Positions 6,620-13,789 of a stretch of DNA of 26,259 bases are shown here, one piece after another; within the stretch, counting starts at the first letter, position 1; every line of letters begins with the position of its first letter. The notes beneath the pieces are model-generated. The model had not been told where the DNA came from. It searched no databases and saw only the letters and a program-made list of their open reading frames with translations. A program made the translations under genes and the position numbers. The stretch comes from a virus: positions 1 through 26,259 of IMG/VR virus record IMGVR_UViG_3300025771_000159; one strand, 5' to 3'.

Positions 6620-6781
6620 TTAATACACTCCACTGAAATTATTGCCTCTTAAAGCAGCTCCTTTGCCTCTGCTTTTGCCTTTACCACTGCCCGGTTTGAA
6701 TGCTTCAACCTTGACCTTTTTTGGCTGAGACAATGGAATGCTTCCTTGACCTTTTATTTTAAGGGAAGTTTTCGCTTTCAT
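6620..6781 (-). CDS. 53-residue basic phage protein
   Basis: A 53-codon frame begins at ATG 6779-6781 with AGGAG 6 bases upstream and ends with TAA at 6620-6622. The product begins MKAKTSLKIKGQGSIPLSQP and ends with a Gly/Lys repeat GSGKGKSRGKGAALRGN followed by NFSGVY. It is strongly basic, probably disordered in its C-terminal half, and lacks membrane segments. The next gene starts 3 bases after the stop. I recall comparable short G-K-G-x-A-x-R-G-x-x-F-x-G proteins near phage portal genes but no function. Good ribosome site and tight fit between neighbours make it a confident gene. Confidence 0.72.
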   Translation of the reverse strand: MKAKTSLKIKGQGSIPLSQPKKVKVEAFKPGSGKGKSRGKGAALRGNNFSGVY

Positions 6782-6790
6782 TGTTTACTC

Positions 6791-6976
6791 CTATTTTTTT
6801 GCTTGACTCAGAGCAATAGCCTGAGCTTGTATTTGTTTGGCTCTATTGTAAGGAACATCAAGCTTTTTAGCCAAACTTTTTATAGCTTTGTTTCTAGTTG
6901 GACTAGCCTTACTTCTAACTAATTCACTAATATTAGCAGAAATAGTTTTTTTACTTTTTCCCTTTTTTAGTGGCAT
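6791..6976 (-). CDS. 61-residue basic phage protein, KKGKSKKTISANI type
   Basis: The product begins MPLKKGKSKKTISANISELV and ends AKQIQAQAIALSQAKK. The pattern KKGKSxKTIS-x-N-I at the start and QA-x-AIALS-x-A-K at the end is common in small phage proteins, where the two parts are usually joined directly; here about 20 extra residues (SPTRNKAIKSLAKKLDVPYN) separate them. The function of the family is unknown to me. It overlaps the end of the upstream gene by 26 bases, more than most gene pairs here, and lacks a Shine-Dalgarno site; a run of eight A lies just before its ATG. Confidence 0.7.
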   Translation of the reverse strand: MPLKKGKSKKTISANISELVRSKASPTRNKAIKSLAKKLDVPYNRAKQIQAQAIALSQAKK

Positions 6977-7196
6977 TAGTTTTTTTTACTGTTGTTGTTT
7001 TCTTTGCAACTGTTTTTTTCTTTGTAGGAGCTTTTACAGCTTTTGGCTTAGGTGCTTCTTCTACAACCACTTCTGCTTCAGGTTCCATAACCTCAATGCT
7101 TTTTAACATAGCTTCTGCATTTTGCTCTTTAGCCTTTTGAAGCATTTTCTTTTCTTTTATCTGCTCCTGAATTTTTTTGTTGATTGAACTTGTCAT
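6951..7196 (-). CDS. Lys/Ala/Thr-rich histone H1-like tail protein, 81 residues
   Basis: The first 30 residues form a Lys/Gln/Glu helix (MTSSINKKIQEQIKEKKMLQ), residues about 34-48 are acidic (VEVMEPEAEVVVEEAP-like), and the rest is a low-complexity Lys/Ala/Thr/Pro tail ending KKTNATKKGKK. The tail resembles histone H1 or bacterial AlgP/HctB-type C-terminal tails in composition only. It starts at an ATGA overlap with the portal stop, so it is probably translated with the portal. It may be a DNA-binding or inner-head protein; composition alone cannot prove this. Confidence 0.68.
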   Translation of the reverse strand: MTSSINKKIQEQIKEKKMLQKAKEQNAEAMLKSIEVMEPEAEVVVEEAPKPKAVKAPTKKKTVAKKTTTVKKTNATKKGKK

Positions 7197-9673
7197 TTAT
7201 TCATCCTCGCTTGTAAGTCGATTAATTTTAACTCAGCCTGTTGTCTAAGTCTTTCTTTTGCAATGTCATTTTTTTCTGATGCATTCATTGCTTGTTGATC
7301 TGCTTTTTGTTTTTGTAATTGCAACTCAGCAGATTTTTCCATGGCATCTTGTTGTTCTTTAGAAGCAAACTGTTGATTTTTCAACTCTATCTCTTTATCA
7401 CGCAAGCCAAGTTCTTGTTGCCTAATAGCAACCAATGGGTCTTGTTGTTGTGGTGGTTGAATAGAAGCCAAGAACTCGGTTGAGAGTTGTGCCAAGATTG
7501 GAGAACTCATGCTTTCAATAATGCCTTGTACTTGTTGTTGTACCATCATTTGTGATTGTGGATCAAGTGTTTGTGCCTGTTGCATCATTTGTTGTATTTG
7601 TTGTTGTGCTTCAGGTGGCATTTGTTGTTCTGCTATTTGGTTAGCTAAGAATTGTAAATGTTGCATGACATGAGCAATAATCATAGATTGCAACTGTGGG
7701 TTCATTTGAACACCTTGTGTCAAAAACAAACTCTTGTGTGCTTCTATGTGTGCTTCATGATTTTGTTCTGCAAAAGCATTAGCAGGAATACCCTGCAATA
7801 AACCACTGTTTTCTATGCCTGCATCTACAGGTTTAGGAGTCATATCTTGTGGTGGCAATAACAAAGCTTCTATGTTATCCACACCAAGTGCAGAATACAT
7901 TCTGTAATAAGCCTCATATATACCCTGTGGTCCATGTATTTCAGGATTAGATTGAACCATGGTTAATAGTTCTTGTGCCATCACTATTCTTTGACTCATG
8001 GAGAATATGTTTGGATCAGATACAGGTATGACATCTACCTTCTTGCTAAAGTCTTCTAATTTTATTTCTTTTGAGCCACTACCTGTTTCATATGGATAGA
8101 CTGGTGGCAAGAATTCACCAAAGACTCTAGCCAAAATTTTAAATTCTGTTCTTTGTGAGTAATGCAATCTTTTGTGAATTGCACTCATGACTTTTGTACC
8201 CTTTTCTAATAAAGCTACAGTTGTACCAACAGGCATAGCTGCATTACTATCACCAATATTCATATCGGCAATAGATGCAAATCTTTTACCACTGTCAACC
8301 AATAATCCAAGCAAGCTAAATAAAACTCCACTTGGTTCTTTATAAGGCAATGGCATCAATGCATCACGCAAAGCACCACCCGGTGCGTCTATATCTCTAA
8401 ATTCACCCGGTTGTAAAGGAGATGCTTCATCTCTAATTCTTATGCCTCTAGCTTTAAAACCTGCTGGTAAATTAGATAAAGTACCTGCATCGATAAGCTG
8501 TCTTAAAATAGATGTTGTGGCTTTAGATAAACCACCTATCATGTGTGAAAGACCTAAACCATAAAATCCTAAGCCCGGTAAAAACTTGTACTGAACAAAA
8601 TAATTAATTTTATTTTTAATTGGATCATCAGGCTCATAGTTTCTTCTAATAGATAAAACTCTTTGTGAAGATTCGTCAATGGTAATAATGTAAGGTAATT
8701 TTAATCCTGTTGGCTCACCATTTTCATCTAAGTCCTCAAAGCCTTCTATTTCTGCAACTGTATGTATTTCATACAATCGTCTTTGTTCATCGTTATTATA
8801 CTCAGGCTCAACACCTTGTATTTTATCAATTTCTTCTGTAACCGTGTCTCGTGTTTCTACTTCACTGCCCGTTAACTCTATGTCTGCATAAAATCCTGAA
8901 AGTTGTAATTTTCTTACTTCATTGTTGCTCATAGAAACAATATGAGTTACTCGTTCTGCACTAAGCAGATCGGTTGCTTCATATGGAACTAGCAAATCTT
9001 CAGAAGGTACAAACTTTGATACAGGTCTTCTTATGGATGCATCGTAATAAACTTTTTTAAATGCACTACCTGATAATGGTAGATAAAATAACAATTGATC
9101 CAACTCAGGATCATATTCAGGCATTTCGTTCATAATGTAATAATTCATGAACTCAGCAACTCTTTCTGCTTGCATTTCTGTGTTGGCATCTCTTTGTCCA
9201 ACTATTTGTGTTTTAACAGGTCCTTGTGCAGGCAAAAGTTCTTTGTATGCTTGTGCTTGGAATTGAGTTACAGATTCAGCCAAGATAGGATGAATTACGC
9301 CACTAGAACCCTCAAAGGGTTGGCTTCTTTGTTCGTCAAACCTCATGCCAAGATATTTAAGACCGTCTGTGTAAGTCTTCATCCACTCTTTACGAGATTC
9401 TTTATCGTTTTCTACATCGTTAATTAATTTTTTGGAAATAGAACCTAAAACATAGTCATCTAAATATTCAACCAAATTAGCATCAAATGGCATTTCTTGT
9501 TCTTCTTCTTCTTGAGCTTCATCAATAATAATTTCATCATCGTTGATGGTAACCTCTAAAGATTCCATCAGTTGCTCTTCAAAGGAAGGTGCTTCTGCTT
9601 CTATATCAACAGCTTTGCCCTGATCCACAATGTCAGGATTGTCTTCTGTGCCTAATTTTCTTTCAATTGCCAT
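7193..9673 (-). CDS. Portal protein, long P22-like type
   Basis: The portal forms the dodecameric ring at the head vertex through which DNA is packaged and ejected. The 826-residue product has an acidic N-terminus, then WMKTYTDGLKYLGMRFDEQ, PFEGSSGVIHPILAESVTQF and QAYKELLPAQGPVKTQIVG, DPxLDQLLFYLPLSGSAFKK and a wing/stem region with GFYGLGLSHMIGGLSKATTS and SIADMNIGDSNAAMPVGTTV. The last 170 residues or so are Gln/Met-rich helix, like the barrel of P22-type portals (P22 gp1 is 725 residues). It follows the terminase and a 58-residue gene. No Shine-Dalgarno site is visible; TATAAT lies 8 bases before the ATG. Confidence 0.88.
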   Translation of the reverse strand: MAIERKLGTEDNPDIVDQGKAVDIEAEAPSFEEQLMESLEVTINDDEIIIDEAQEEEEQEMPFDANLVEYLDDYVLGSISKKLINDVENDKESRKEWMKTYTDGLKYLGMRFDEQRSQPFEGSSGVIHPILAESVTQFQAQAYKELLPAQGPVKTQIVGQRDANTEMQAERVAEFMNYYIMNEMPEYDPELDQLLFYLPLSGSAFKKVYYDASIRRPVSKFVPSEDLLVPYEATDLLSAERVTHIVSMSNNEVRKLQLSGFYADIELTGSEVETRDTVTEEIDKIQGVEPEYNNDEQRRLYEIHTVAEIEGFEDLDENGEPTGLKLPYIITIDESSQRVLSIRRNYEPDDPIKNKINYFVQYKFLPGLGFYGLGLSHMIGGLSKATTSILRQLIDAGTLSNLPAGFKARGIRIRDEASPLQPGEFRDIDAPGGALRDALMPLPYKEPSGVLFSLLGLLVDSGKRFASIADMNIGDSNAAMPVGTTVALLEKGTKVMSAIHKRLHYSQRTEFKILARVFGEFLPPVYPYETGSGSKEIKLEDFSKKVDVIPVSDPNIFSMSQRIVMAQELLTMVQSNPEIHGPQGIYEAYYRMYSALGVDNIEALLLPPQDMTPKPVDAGIENSGLLQGIPANAFAEQNHEAHIEAHKSLFLTQGVQMNPQLQSMIIAHVMQHLQFLANQIAEQQMPPEAQQQIQQMMQQAQTLDPQSQMMVQQQVQGIIESMSSPILAQLSTEFLASIQPPQQQDPLVAIRQQELGLRDKEIELKNQQFASKEQQDAMEKSAELQLQKQKADQQAMNASEKNDIAKERLRQQAELKLIDLQARMNK

Positions 9674-9696
9674 AGTGATTTATTATATATTAAAAA

Positions 9697-9873
9697 TTAA
9701 TGTAAGACCCTCTTCTCGTCTTCTTTGAACTGTACTAAGTCTGTCAACTCTCCTTGTACTATGTAACCGTCAATTTCTGCTATGGCTTGAGCTACCTCTA
9801 AGTCTTCAGCGTGTATATTAGGTCCACAATATTCCTGACCGTCATGAATAAATTTTGTAATAAATATTTTCAT
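9697..9873 (-). CDS. 58-residue conserved phage protein between terminase and portal
   Basis: A 58-codon frame runs from ATG 9871-9873, overlapping the terminase TGA as ATGA, to TAA at 9697-9699. It encodes MKIFITKFIHDGQEYCGPNI, then HAEDLEVAQAIAEIDGYIVQ and GELTDLVQFKEDEKRVLH. The pattern (beta strand, G-P-x-I-x-A-x-x-x-x-x-A-x-x-I-A, then V-x-G-E-L) is like short proteins I recall from other phages beside terminase or portal genes. It fills an otherwise empty 199-base gap. Function unknown; the coupling to the terminase supports a real gene. Confidence 0.75.
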   Translation of the reverse strand: MKIFITKFIHDGQEYCGPNIHAEDLEVAQAIAEIDGYIVQGELTDLVQFKEDEKRVLH

Positions 9874-11357
9874 CAGTAATAACTTAGCTTTCTTCTATCA
9901 AATGATACCTCATCTTCATAGTCTGTGCCTAGCTCAATTAAGCCACCTTGTCTAATTCTCATCAATGCCATGGTTGCGGAGTCAGCAAAGTCATCGTTTT
10001 CTCCATAAGGAAAAGAAGCCATTTCTTCAATAACTTCTTCAGCAAATGCATCTTCTGTTGCCCACACCATACCGCTTTCAAACATGGGAGAAACAGAGTT
10101 CATTCTAGCTATCTTGTCTTGACCTCTGCTCGGTGAGTAAGATTGTACAGGTATACCTATCTTTCTAAGCTCTTGTGTTAGAGGCGTACCACTGGCTTTT
10201 GCCTCAATTAAAACAATATCAGGTTCCCAATATTTATATTCTTCTAAAGCTATTTTTTTCAACTCAGGAAAATCTACTCTGTGCCTTGTTGCATCCAACA
10301 ATATGACAGAAGCTTCATCGCCTTCTTCAGGATAAAATATGCCCCATGTCGTTATAGCCGAGTAGTCAGCCGTTTCTTTTGCACTAAATGCGGTGTCATA
10401 GCTTTGTATAATACACTCACACGAAGGAATCTCTTCACTCTCCCAAGTTTTCCACCATTCTCTTTTTATAATTGATCCGCTTTCTGCTGTTGGATTTTGC
10501 ATCCACTGAGCGTTCCATTTGGATACTGGTAAAGATGCTTTTACACCCAAGAGTTCTTCTTTCTTCCAAAACTCTGCCCATAAAGGCTCATCAGACTCAG
10601 GCATAATTGCAGGAAACTCAACAAGCTCCCATTGGTCAGCGTGTGCTTCTGACTGTCTTTTAAGTAATCGACCTGCTAAGTCTTTGGTTGACCATCGTGT
10701 CATTACTAAGATGATTGTACCACCCGGCTGTAACCTTTGGCGTGGTCCTGATGTGTACCATTCCCAAGCCCCATCCATTGCAGTTGGTGACATAGCATCT
10801 TGCTCAGAATGTGGATCGTCAATGATTAATAAGTCTGCACCACGACCTGTAATGGCACCACCAACTCCTGAGTAGAAAGCTTCACCGCCATCATTGGTTG
10901 TCCATCGACCTGCTGACTTGTTGTCACCTGATAAACTAATATTAGGAAAAACGGTTTGATAATCTTCTGAGTCAATAATGTTTCTAACTCTACGACCAAA
11001 CCTTACAGCTAGTTCTGCGGTGTGAGTTGCTTGAATAATTTTTAGTGATGGATTTAGTCCCATCATCCATGCAGGAAAAAATGTAGATGCAAACTCTGAT
11101 TTGGAATGTCTTGGTGGTAAACACACGATAAGTCTTTTAAGCTTGCCTTGTGCTATGCGATTAAATTTGTCTGCAAGTATCTTGTGATGTCTGCCCATGA
11201 TAAAGCCTTGCCACATCATTTTTACAAACTCTAAAAAATCATCTCTGCATTTGGTTCTTGCTTTAATGTTTTTCCATTTATCAATTAAAGCCAAGGCTTC
11301 TATCTGCTCATCTTTAGATAGAATTTCAAAAGATTTTATTTTGTCTAAATCAAGCAT
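9873..11357 (-). CDS. terL: Terminase large subunit (packaging ATPase-nuclease)
   Basis: TerL pumps DNA into the procapsid and cuts it. The N-terminal ATPase has a Walker A variant LPPRHSKSE (residues 80-88), Walker B LLIIDDP (176-182) and the coupling motif VMTRW (218-222). The C-terminal nuclease shows the acidic residues expected of an RNase H-like fold: D321 in IQSYDTAF, E385 in IVLIEAKASG, and DDFADSATMAL (455-465). At 494 residues it has family length and resembles the putative large terminase type described for archaeal phage psiM2 and many siphoviruses and podoviruses. The ATG lacks a ribosome site and lies 5 bases after a 10-bp inverted repeat. Its TGA overlaps the next gene. Confidence 0.95.
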   Translation of the reverse strand: MLDLDKIKSFEILSKDEQIEALALIDKWKNIKARTKCRDDFLEFVKMMWQGFIMGRHHKILADKFNRIAQGKLKRLIVCLPPRHSKSEFASTFFPAWMMGLNPSLKIIQATHTAELAVRFGRRVRNIIDSEDYQTVFPNISLSGDNKSAGRWTTNDGGEAFYSGVGGAITGRGADLLIIDDPHSEQDAMSPTAMDGAWEWYTSGPRQRLQPGGTIILVMTRWSTKDLAGRLLKRQSEAHADQWELVEFPAIMPESDEPLWAEFWKKEELLGVKASLPVSKWNAQWMQNPTAESGSIIKREWWKTWESEEIPSCECIIQSYDTAFSAKETADYSAITTWGIFYPEEGDEASVILLDATRHRVDFPELKKIALEEYKYWEPDIVLIEAKASGTPLTQELRKIGIPVQSYSPSRGQDKIARMNSVSPMFESGMVWATEDAFAEEVIEEMASFPYGENDDFADSATMALMRIRQGGLIELGTDYEDEVSFDRRKLSYY

Positions 11358-11362
11358 AGGGT

Positions 11363-11410
11363 GGGAAGTTGGACAACATCTTTCTTAGGGGGGAGTAACG
11401 CCAACTTCCC
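11363..11410. repeat. 10-bp perfect inverted repeat in front of terL
   Basis: GGGAAGTTGG (11363-11372) and CCAACTTCCC (11401-11410) are exact reverse complements separated by 28 bases that contain a run of six G. The gap between the DUF6378 gene and terL (11358-11465) also has GACATGT (11413-11419) and its reverse complement ACATGTC (11461-11467). The repeat may be a terminase recognition or cleavage region, or an RNA hairpin controlling terL translation, since the ATG starts 5 bases past its 3' arm. Confidence 0.65.
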
Positions 11411-11465
11411 TAGACATGTAATTATGAGAGAGAGGAGATATTGAATAATACCCACAAGAAACATG

Positions 11466-11780
11466 TCATTCCTCATTTTCACACAGATGGTCTTGTTTTA
11501 ATAGTCCTAGAATGGCATATCCTGCCGTATCAATCCAACTGTCCATATGTTGTGGATTTTGGGATATGCGTATTAATTTCATGCAAAGCATAATATTACA
11601 AGCATCGCTACCTGTAATTGGTTCTGCTAATTTATTGCCTAATATGGCGTTTACCATCTTTGCTAGATTGTCAAAAAAATCATCAGAGCTACCATAATCA
11701 TCATCTCTGTCTTCAAGAGTTTGCTGTAACTTTATTAAAGCTGTCTCCAAGATAAAGGTGTTGTTCTTTAATTTGCTCAT
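11466..11780 (-). CDS. DUF6378-type phage protein
   Basis: The 104-residue product matches the pattern I know for DUF6378: RDDDYGSSDDFFDNLAKMVN (residues about 25-44), then SDACNIMLCMKLIRISQNPQ and HMDSWIDTAGYAILGLLK. Key conserved elements are the Y-G near the start, M-x-x-x-K-x-x-R-I, and D-S-W-x-D-x-A-G-Y-A. Function is unknown; the all-helical fold with acidic residues recalls MazG-like proteins, but no catalytic role is shown. AGGAG (11787-11791) lies 6 bases before the ATG. It sits just before terL. Confidence 0.82.
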   Translation of the reverse strand: MSKLKNNTFILETALIKLQQTLEDRDDDYGSSDDFFDNLAKMVNAILGNKLAEPITGSDACNIMLCMKLIRISQNPQHMDSWIDTAGYAILGLLKQDHLCENEE

Positions 11781-11820
11781 AACGATCTCCTGTATTAAGT
11801 GTTGATTCTAACTTATTTTA

Positions 11821-12285
11821 TTACAAATCTAAAGGTGTTAATTTTGGGCTTTTATTTGCTTGATCTAAACATGCTTGCAAAGATTCTTTGGTGTCTATTT
11901 CTAAAAGTTTTTCTTCTGTTTTTGCAAACTCAGTGAGGTTTTTTTCTTTGTGAAATGGCATAAATATTACTTTGTTTAAAGGCAAAGCCACAAGACAAAA
12001 CAAATCTATTTGACCGTTACCATACCTTTCATCTGAATCTTGCCTTTCTTTTTTTGCTGTTCTTCTACCACTGCGTAACTCCCAACGATAATAATCTTTG
12101 CCCCTTCTTAAATAGGTAGAGTTAGTGGTCTTTACTTGTATTCTGTATAACTTGTTTTGATGATCTAAAATTAAATCGCTTTTATGTGCTTGAGGTGCAA
12201 GAATTACGGAGTCGCAAAATCTCAGCAAGTAGGATGCTGCTAAATATTCACCTGCTAACGCTATGCGTGTAGTAGCATGTGGCAA
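11821..12285 (-). CDS. PD-(D/E)XK nuclease, TTG start
   Basis: The 154-residue product has the layout of a PD-(D/E)XK endonuclease, similar to the PDDEXK_5 type: GEYLAASYLL with E13, then SDLILD with D37 and YRIQVKTT with Q50-V51-K52. These are the metal-binding and catalytic positions. It probably cuts or resolves DNA during replication, packaging or host DNA degradation; which one is open. No ATG fits; translation starts at TTG 12283-12285, strongly supported by AGGAG five bases upstream, overlapping the endolysin stop. Location between lysis genes and terminase would suit a packaging-related nuclease, but that is inference. Confidence 0.8.
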   Translation of the reverse strand: MPHATTRIALAGEYLAASYLLRFCDSVILAPQAHKSDLILDHQNKLYRIQVKTTNSTYLRRGKDYYRWELRSGRRTAKKERQDSDERYGNGQIDLFCLVALPLNKVIFMPFHKEKNLTEFAKTEEKLLEIDTKESLQACLDQANKSPKLTPLDL

Positions 12286-12290
12286 ACTGT

Positions 12291-12295
12291 CTCCT
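12291..12295 (-). promoter_or_regulatory. Ribosome binding site for the TTG-started nuclease
   Basis: AGGAG on the minus strand sits 5 bases before TTG (12283-12285) and overlaps the TAG of the endolysin. It is the main evidence that this nuclease uses a TTG start, since no in-frame ATG lies near. Confidence 0.75.
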
Positions 12296-12737
12296 AAATT
12301 TTACCCCACTCCTTGCCTTCAAAAAGTAGAGATTCAGCGTTTCGCCTTCGGGTCAATCCCTCAAGCACCTTACCCCCTGCTTTATTCCACCTACGCATTT
12401 GTGCAGGCACCTCCTCATATTCACCATTGTTTAAAACTTTAAGCATTGTTGATTTGTTTAGATTGGATGGACCTAAGTTGTAAGTCCATGAAACCAAAGC
12501 GTCAAACTGATTTTGTGATAAAGGTACATTTACGACTTCGTTTACATAGCCTCCATACTCTTGCAATTCTTCTTCTAGCCAAGCGTCTGCTTGTTCTTGG
12601 GTGCAAGTGTCTCCTGCTTTTACTCCTTTGGTTCTACCATAAGCAATGGTTAAAACATTAACGGCATCGTAATATGCCTCCAATTTACAACCTTCAAATT
12701 TTTTAATCAGGCATACGCCTTCTTTGGATATTTCCAT
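12294..12737 (-). CDS. Endolysin, GH24 phage lysozyme
   Basis: The enzyme hydrolyses the glycan backbone of peptidoglycan to release progeny. The true start is placed at ATG 12735-12737, giving 147 residues and a TAATG overlap with the upstream stop; the longer frame adds 49 residues that belong to the overlapping gene read in another frame. The catalytic triad E15-x8-D24-x5-T30 (FEGCKLEAYYDAVNVLTIAY) matches T4 and P22-type lysozymes, and FDALVSWTYNLG and LTRRRNAE are further family landmarks. The usual T-I-G-Y-G is T-I-A-Y-G here. There is no signal peptide or SAR segment, so it needs a holin to reach the wall. Confidence 0.92.
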   Translation of the reverse strand: MEISKEGVCLIKKFEGCKLEAYYDAVNVLTIAYGRTKGVKAGDTCTQEQADAWLEEELQEYGGYVNEVVNVPLSQNQFDALVSWTYNLGPSNLNKSTMLKVLNNGEYEEVPAQMRRWNKAGGKVLEGLTRRRNAESLLFEGKEWGKI

Positions 12738-12955
12738 TAATTTAGAGGTAGAAAACCCGATATGATTGCTATTAACAAAGTTCCTAAAAATCCGAAACAT
12801 CCAAACACCGCCATTCTTAAAGTTTTGTTTAAATCTGCTACTTGTGATTTTATTTCTTCTGTTTCTCGAAATATTGTCTTCCATCTTTCTTCACATTTTG
12901 CCTCATGCGAATTAAGTTGCGAGGAAACTGATTGTACTGTTGGTTTATTGCTCAT
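12737..12955 (-). CDS. XhlA-like membrane protein, putative second holin or antiholin
   Basis: With the start set at ATG 12953-12955 the product has 72 residues: an N-terminal hydrophilic coiled coil (MSNKPTVQSVSSQLNSHEAK, then EERWKTIFRETEEIKSQVAD) and one C-terminal membrane segment (about residues 48-70, MAVFGCFGFLGTLLIAIISG). This is the layout of XhlA/BhlA-type phage lysis proteins. A start at 13018 would overlap the holin by 74 bases and is rejected. The chosen start overlaps the holin end by 11 bases and the stop overlaps the endolysin ATG. It could be a holin, antiholin or accessory factor. Confidence 0.72.
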   Translation of the reverse strand: MSNKPTVQSVSSQLNSHEAKCEERWKTIFRETEEIKSQVADLNKTLRMAVFGCFGFLGTLLIAIISGFLPLN

Positions 12956-13433
12956 CTTTTTTTTCAGGCGTGTTTGAAGCCCCAAAGTAAAACGATATAA
13001 CTGCCGATGCCAACCCACCTAGATATCCTAACACTAAATTGATTAAAGCTTCAGAATTTTGTTCAGGTGGTTGTAATGTAACTAAAAATATATAGCCAAG
13101 AAATCCGCCAACTACGGCAGTACCCATAATTCTTGCAGTCCAATCTTTGCTAAATTTACCTCTAGCATCAGATCGATCTTTAACCTCTAGCTTAAAAACA
13201 TCTACCTCTAACTCTTTCATTTGCAATTCAAAGTTTTGTTCTGCTTTTTTAAGTTCAAGCATTTGTTCAGGTGTGGCTGATTGAATGGCTTGATTAATGG
13301 CTTTTGGCTCAGGAGAACAACCTAGAACTTGTGCAACAACAGAAGCTGCTTGTCCGCCCAATGGTCCGCCCAAAGCAGAGCCTAGTGTTGGTGCTATGGC
13401 TCCTACTACATTTTTTATTAAATTAAATTTCAT
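12945..13433 (-). CDS. Holin of the three-membrane-segment type
   Basis: The 162-residue product fits the Holin_3TMs family: a Gly/Ala-rich N-terminal hydrophobic stretch (about residues 8-38, GAIAPTLGSALGGPLGGQAA), a charged helical middle with EVKDRSDARGKFSKDW, two membrane segments (about 102-120 and 131-150) and the tail SFYFGASNTPEKKDE. The D-A-R and F-Y-F-G-A-S marks are typical. It would permeabilise the inner membrane at a set time to let the endolysin out. It lies just before the XhlA-like gene and endolysin and starts 2 bases after the upstream gene. Confidence 0.85.
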   Translation of the reverse strand: MKFNLIKNVVGAIAPTLGSALGGPLGGQAASVVAQVLGCSPEPKAINQAIQSATPEQMLELKKAEQNFELQMKELEVDVFKLEVKDRSDARGKFSKDWTARIMGTAVVGGFLGYIFLVTLQPPEQNSEALINLVLGYLGGLASAVISFYFGASNTPEKKDEQ

Positions 13434-13435
13434 AA

Positions 13436-13780
13436 TTACCCCGCTAGTGGATTTTTTTCTTTATTAACTTTTGATTCTATTTTTTGTACATCTTTTTGTA
13501 AGTTCATGTACTGTTCTTTTAAAATAGACCAATTGTTAGTATTTTGATTAACGGCTCCTTCTAAAATATTTATCTGCTCCAACTTTTTTAATTTTTGCTC
13601 CATAACAGAAATTTGTGTTACAAGGCTGTTGATATCTTCTTCATAAGAAACAGATGCTTGTGCCTCTAAGTTTTCAATTCTATTAACATAGGTTGCTCCT
13701 TGATAGCCAAAACCAGCTAGCGTTGTAACAATACCTACAAGAGCTATAAGTTGAGTTGTTTTGTTTTCAAACCAATTCAT
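13436..13780 (-). CDS. Membrane-anchored coiled-coil protein, i-spanin-like
   Basis: The 114-residue product has one N-terminal membrane segment (about residues 8-30, TQLIALVGIVTTLAGFGYQG) followed by a long coiled coil (about 33-105) and a short basic end. This type II layout is like inner-membrane spanins such as Rz, and the place in front of the holin and endolysin fits a lysis function. No nested Rz1-type lipoprotein frame was found, but a separate lipoprotein gene lies at 18282-18551. It could also be a virion or superinfection-exclusion protein. AGGAG lies 7 bases upstream of the ATG. Confidence 0.6.
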   Translation of the reverse strand: MNWFENKTTQLIALVGIVTTLAGFGYQGATYVNRIENLEAQASVSYEEDINSLVTQISVMEQKLKKLEQINILEGAVNQNTNNWSILKEQYMNLQKDVQKIESKVNKEKNPLAG

Positions 13781-13789
13781 ATAAATCTC

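Noticed and set aside
11423-11469. 15-codon frame starting in an ATGA overlap after the DUF6378 gene
   Set aside because: Too short, no ribosome site of its own and no pattern; the region is better read as non-coding with inverted repeats.
11797-11805. AAGTGTTGA identical to part of the palindrome at 17090
   Set aside because: AAGTGTT and AACACTT occur at several coding sites (for example near 2833, 5456, 14596, 15453), so the match is probably chance in A+T-rich DNA; no full palindrome is present there.
12738-12884. N-terminal extension of the endolysin by 49 residues
   Set aside because: It overlaps the XhlA-like gene in another frame; the shorter start gives standard endolysin length and a TAATG junction.
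12956-13018. Upstream start of the XhlA-like gene (MGWHRQLYRF)
   Set aside because: It would overlap the holin by 74 bases; the start at 12955 leaves a normal coiled-coil N-terminus and 11-base overlap.
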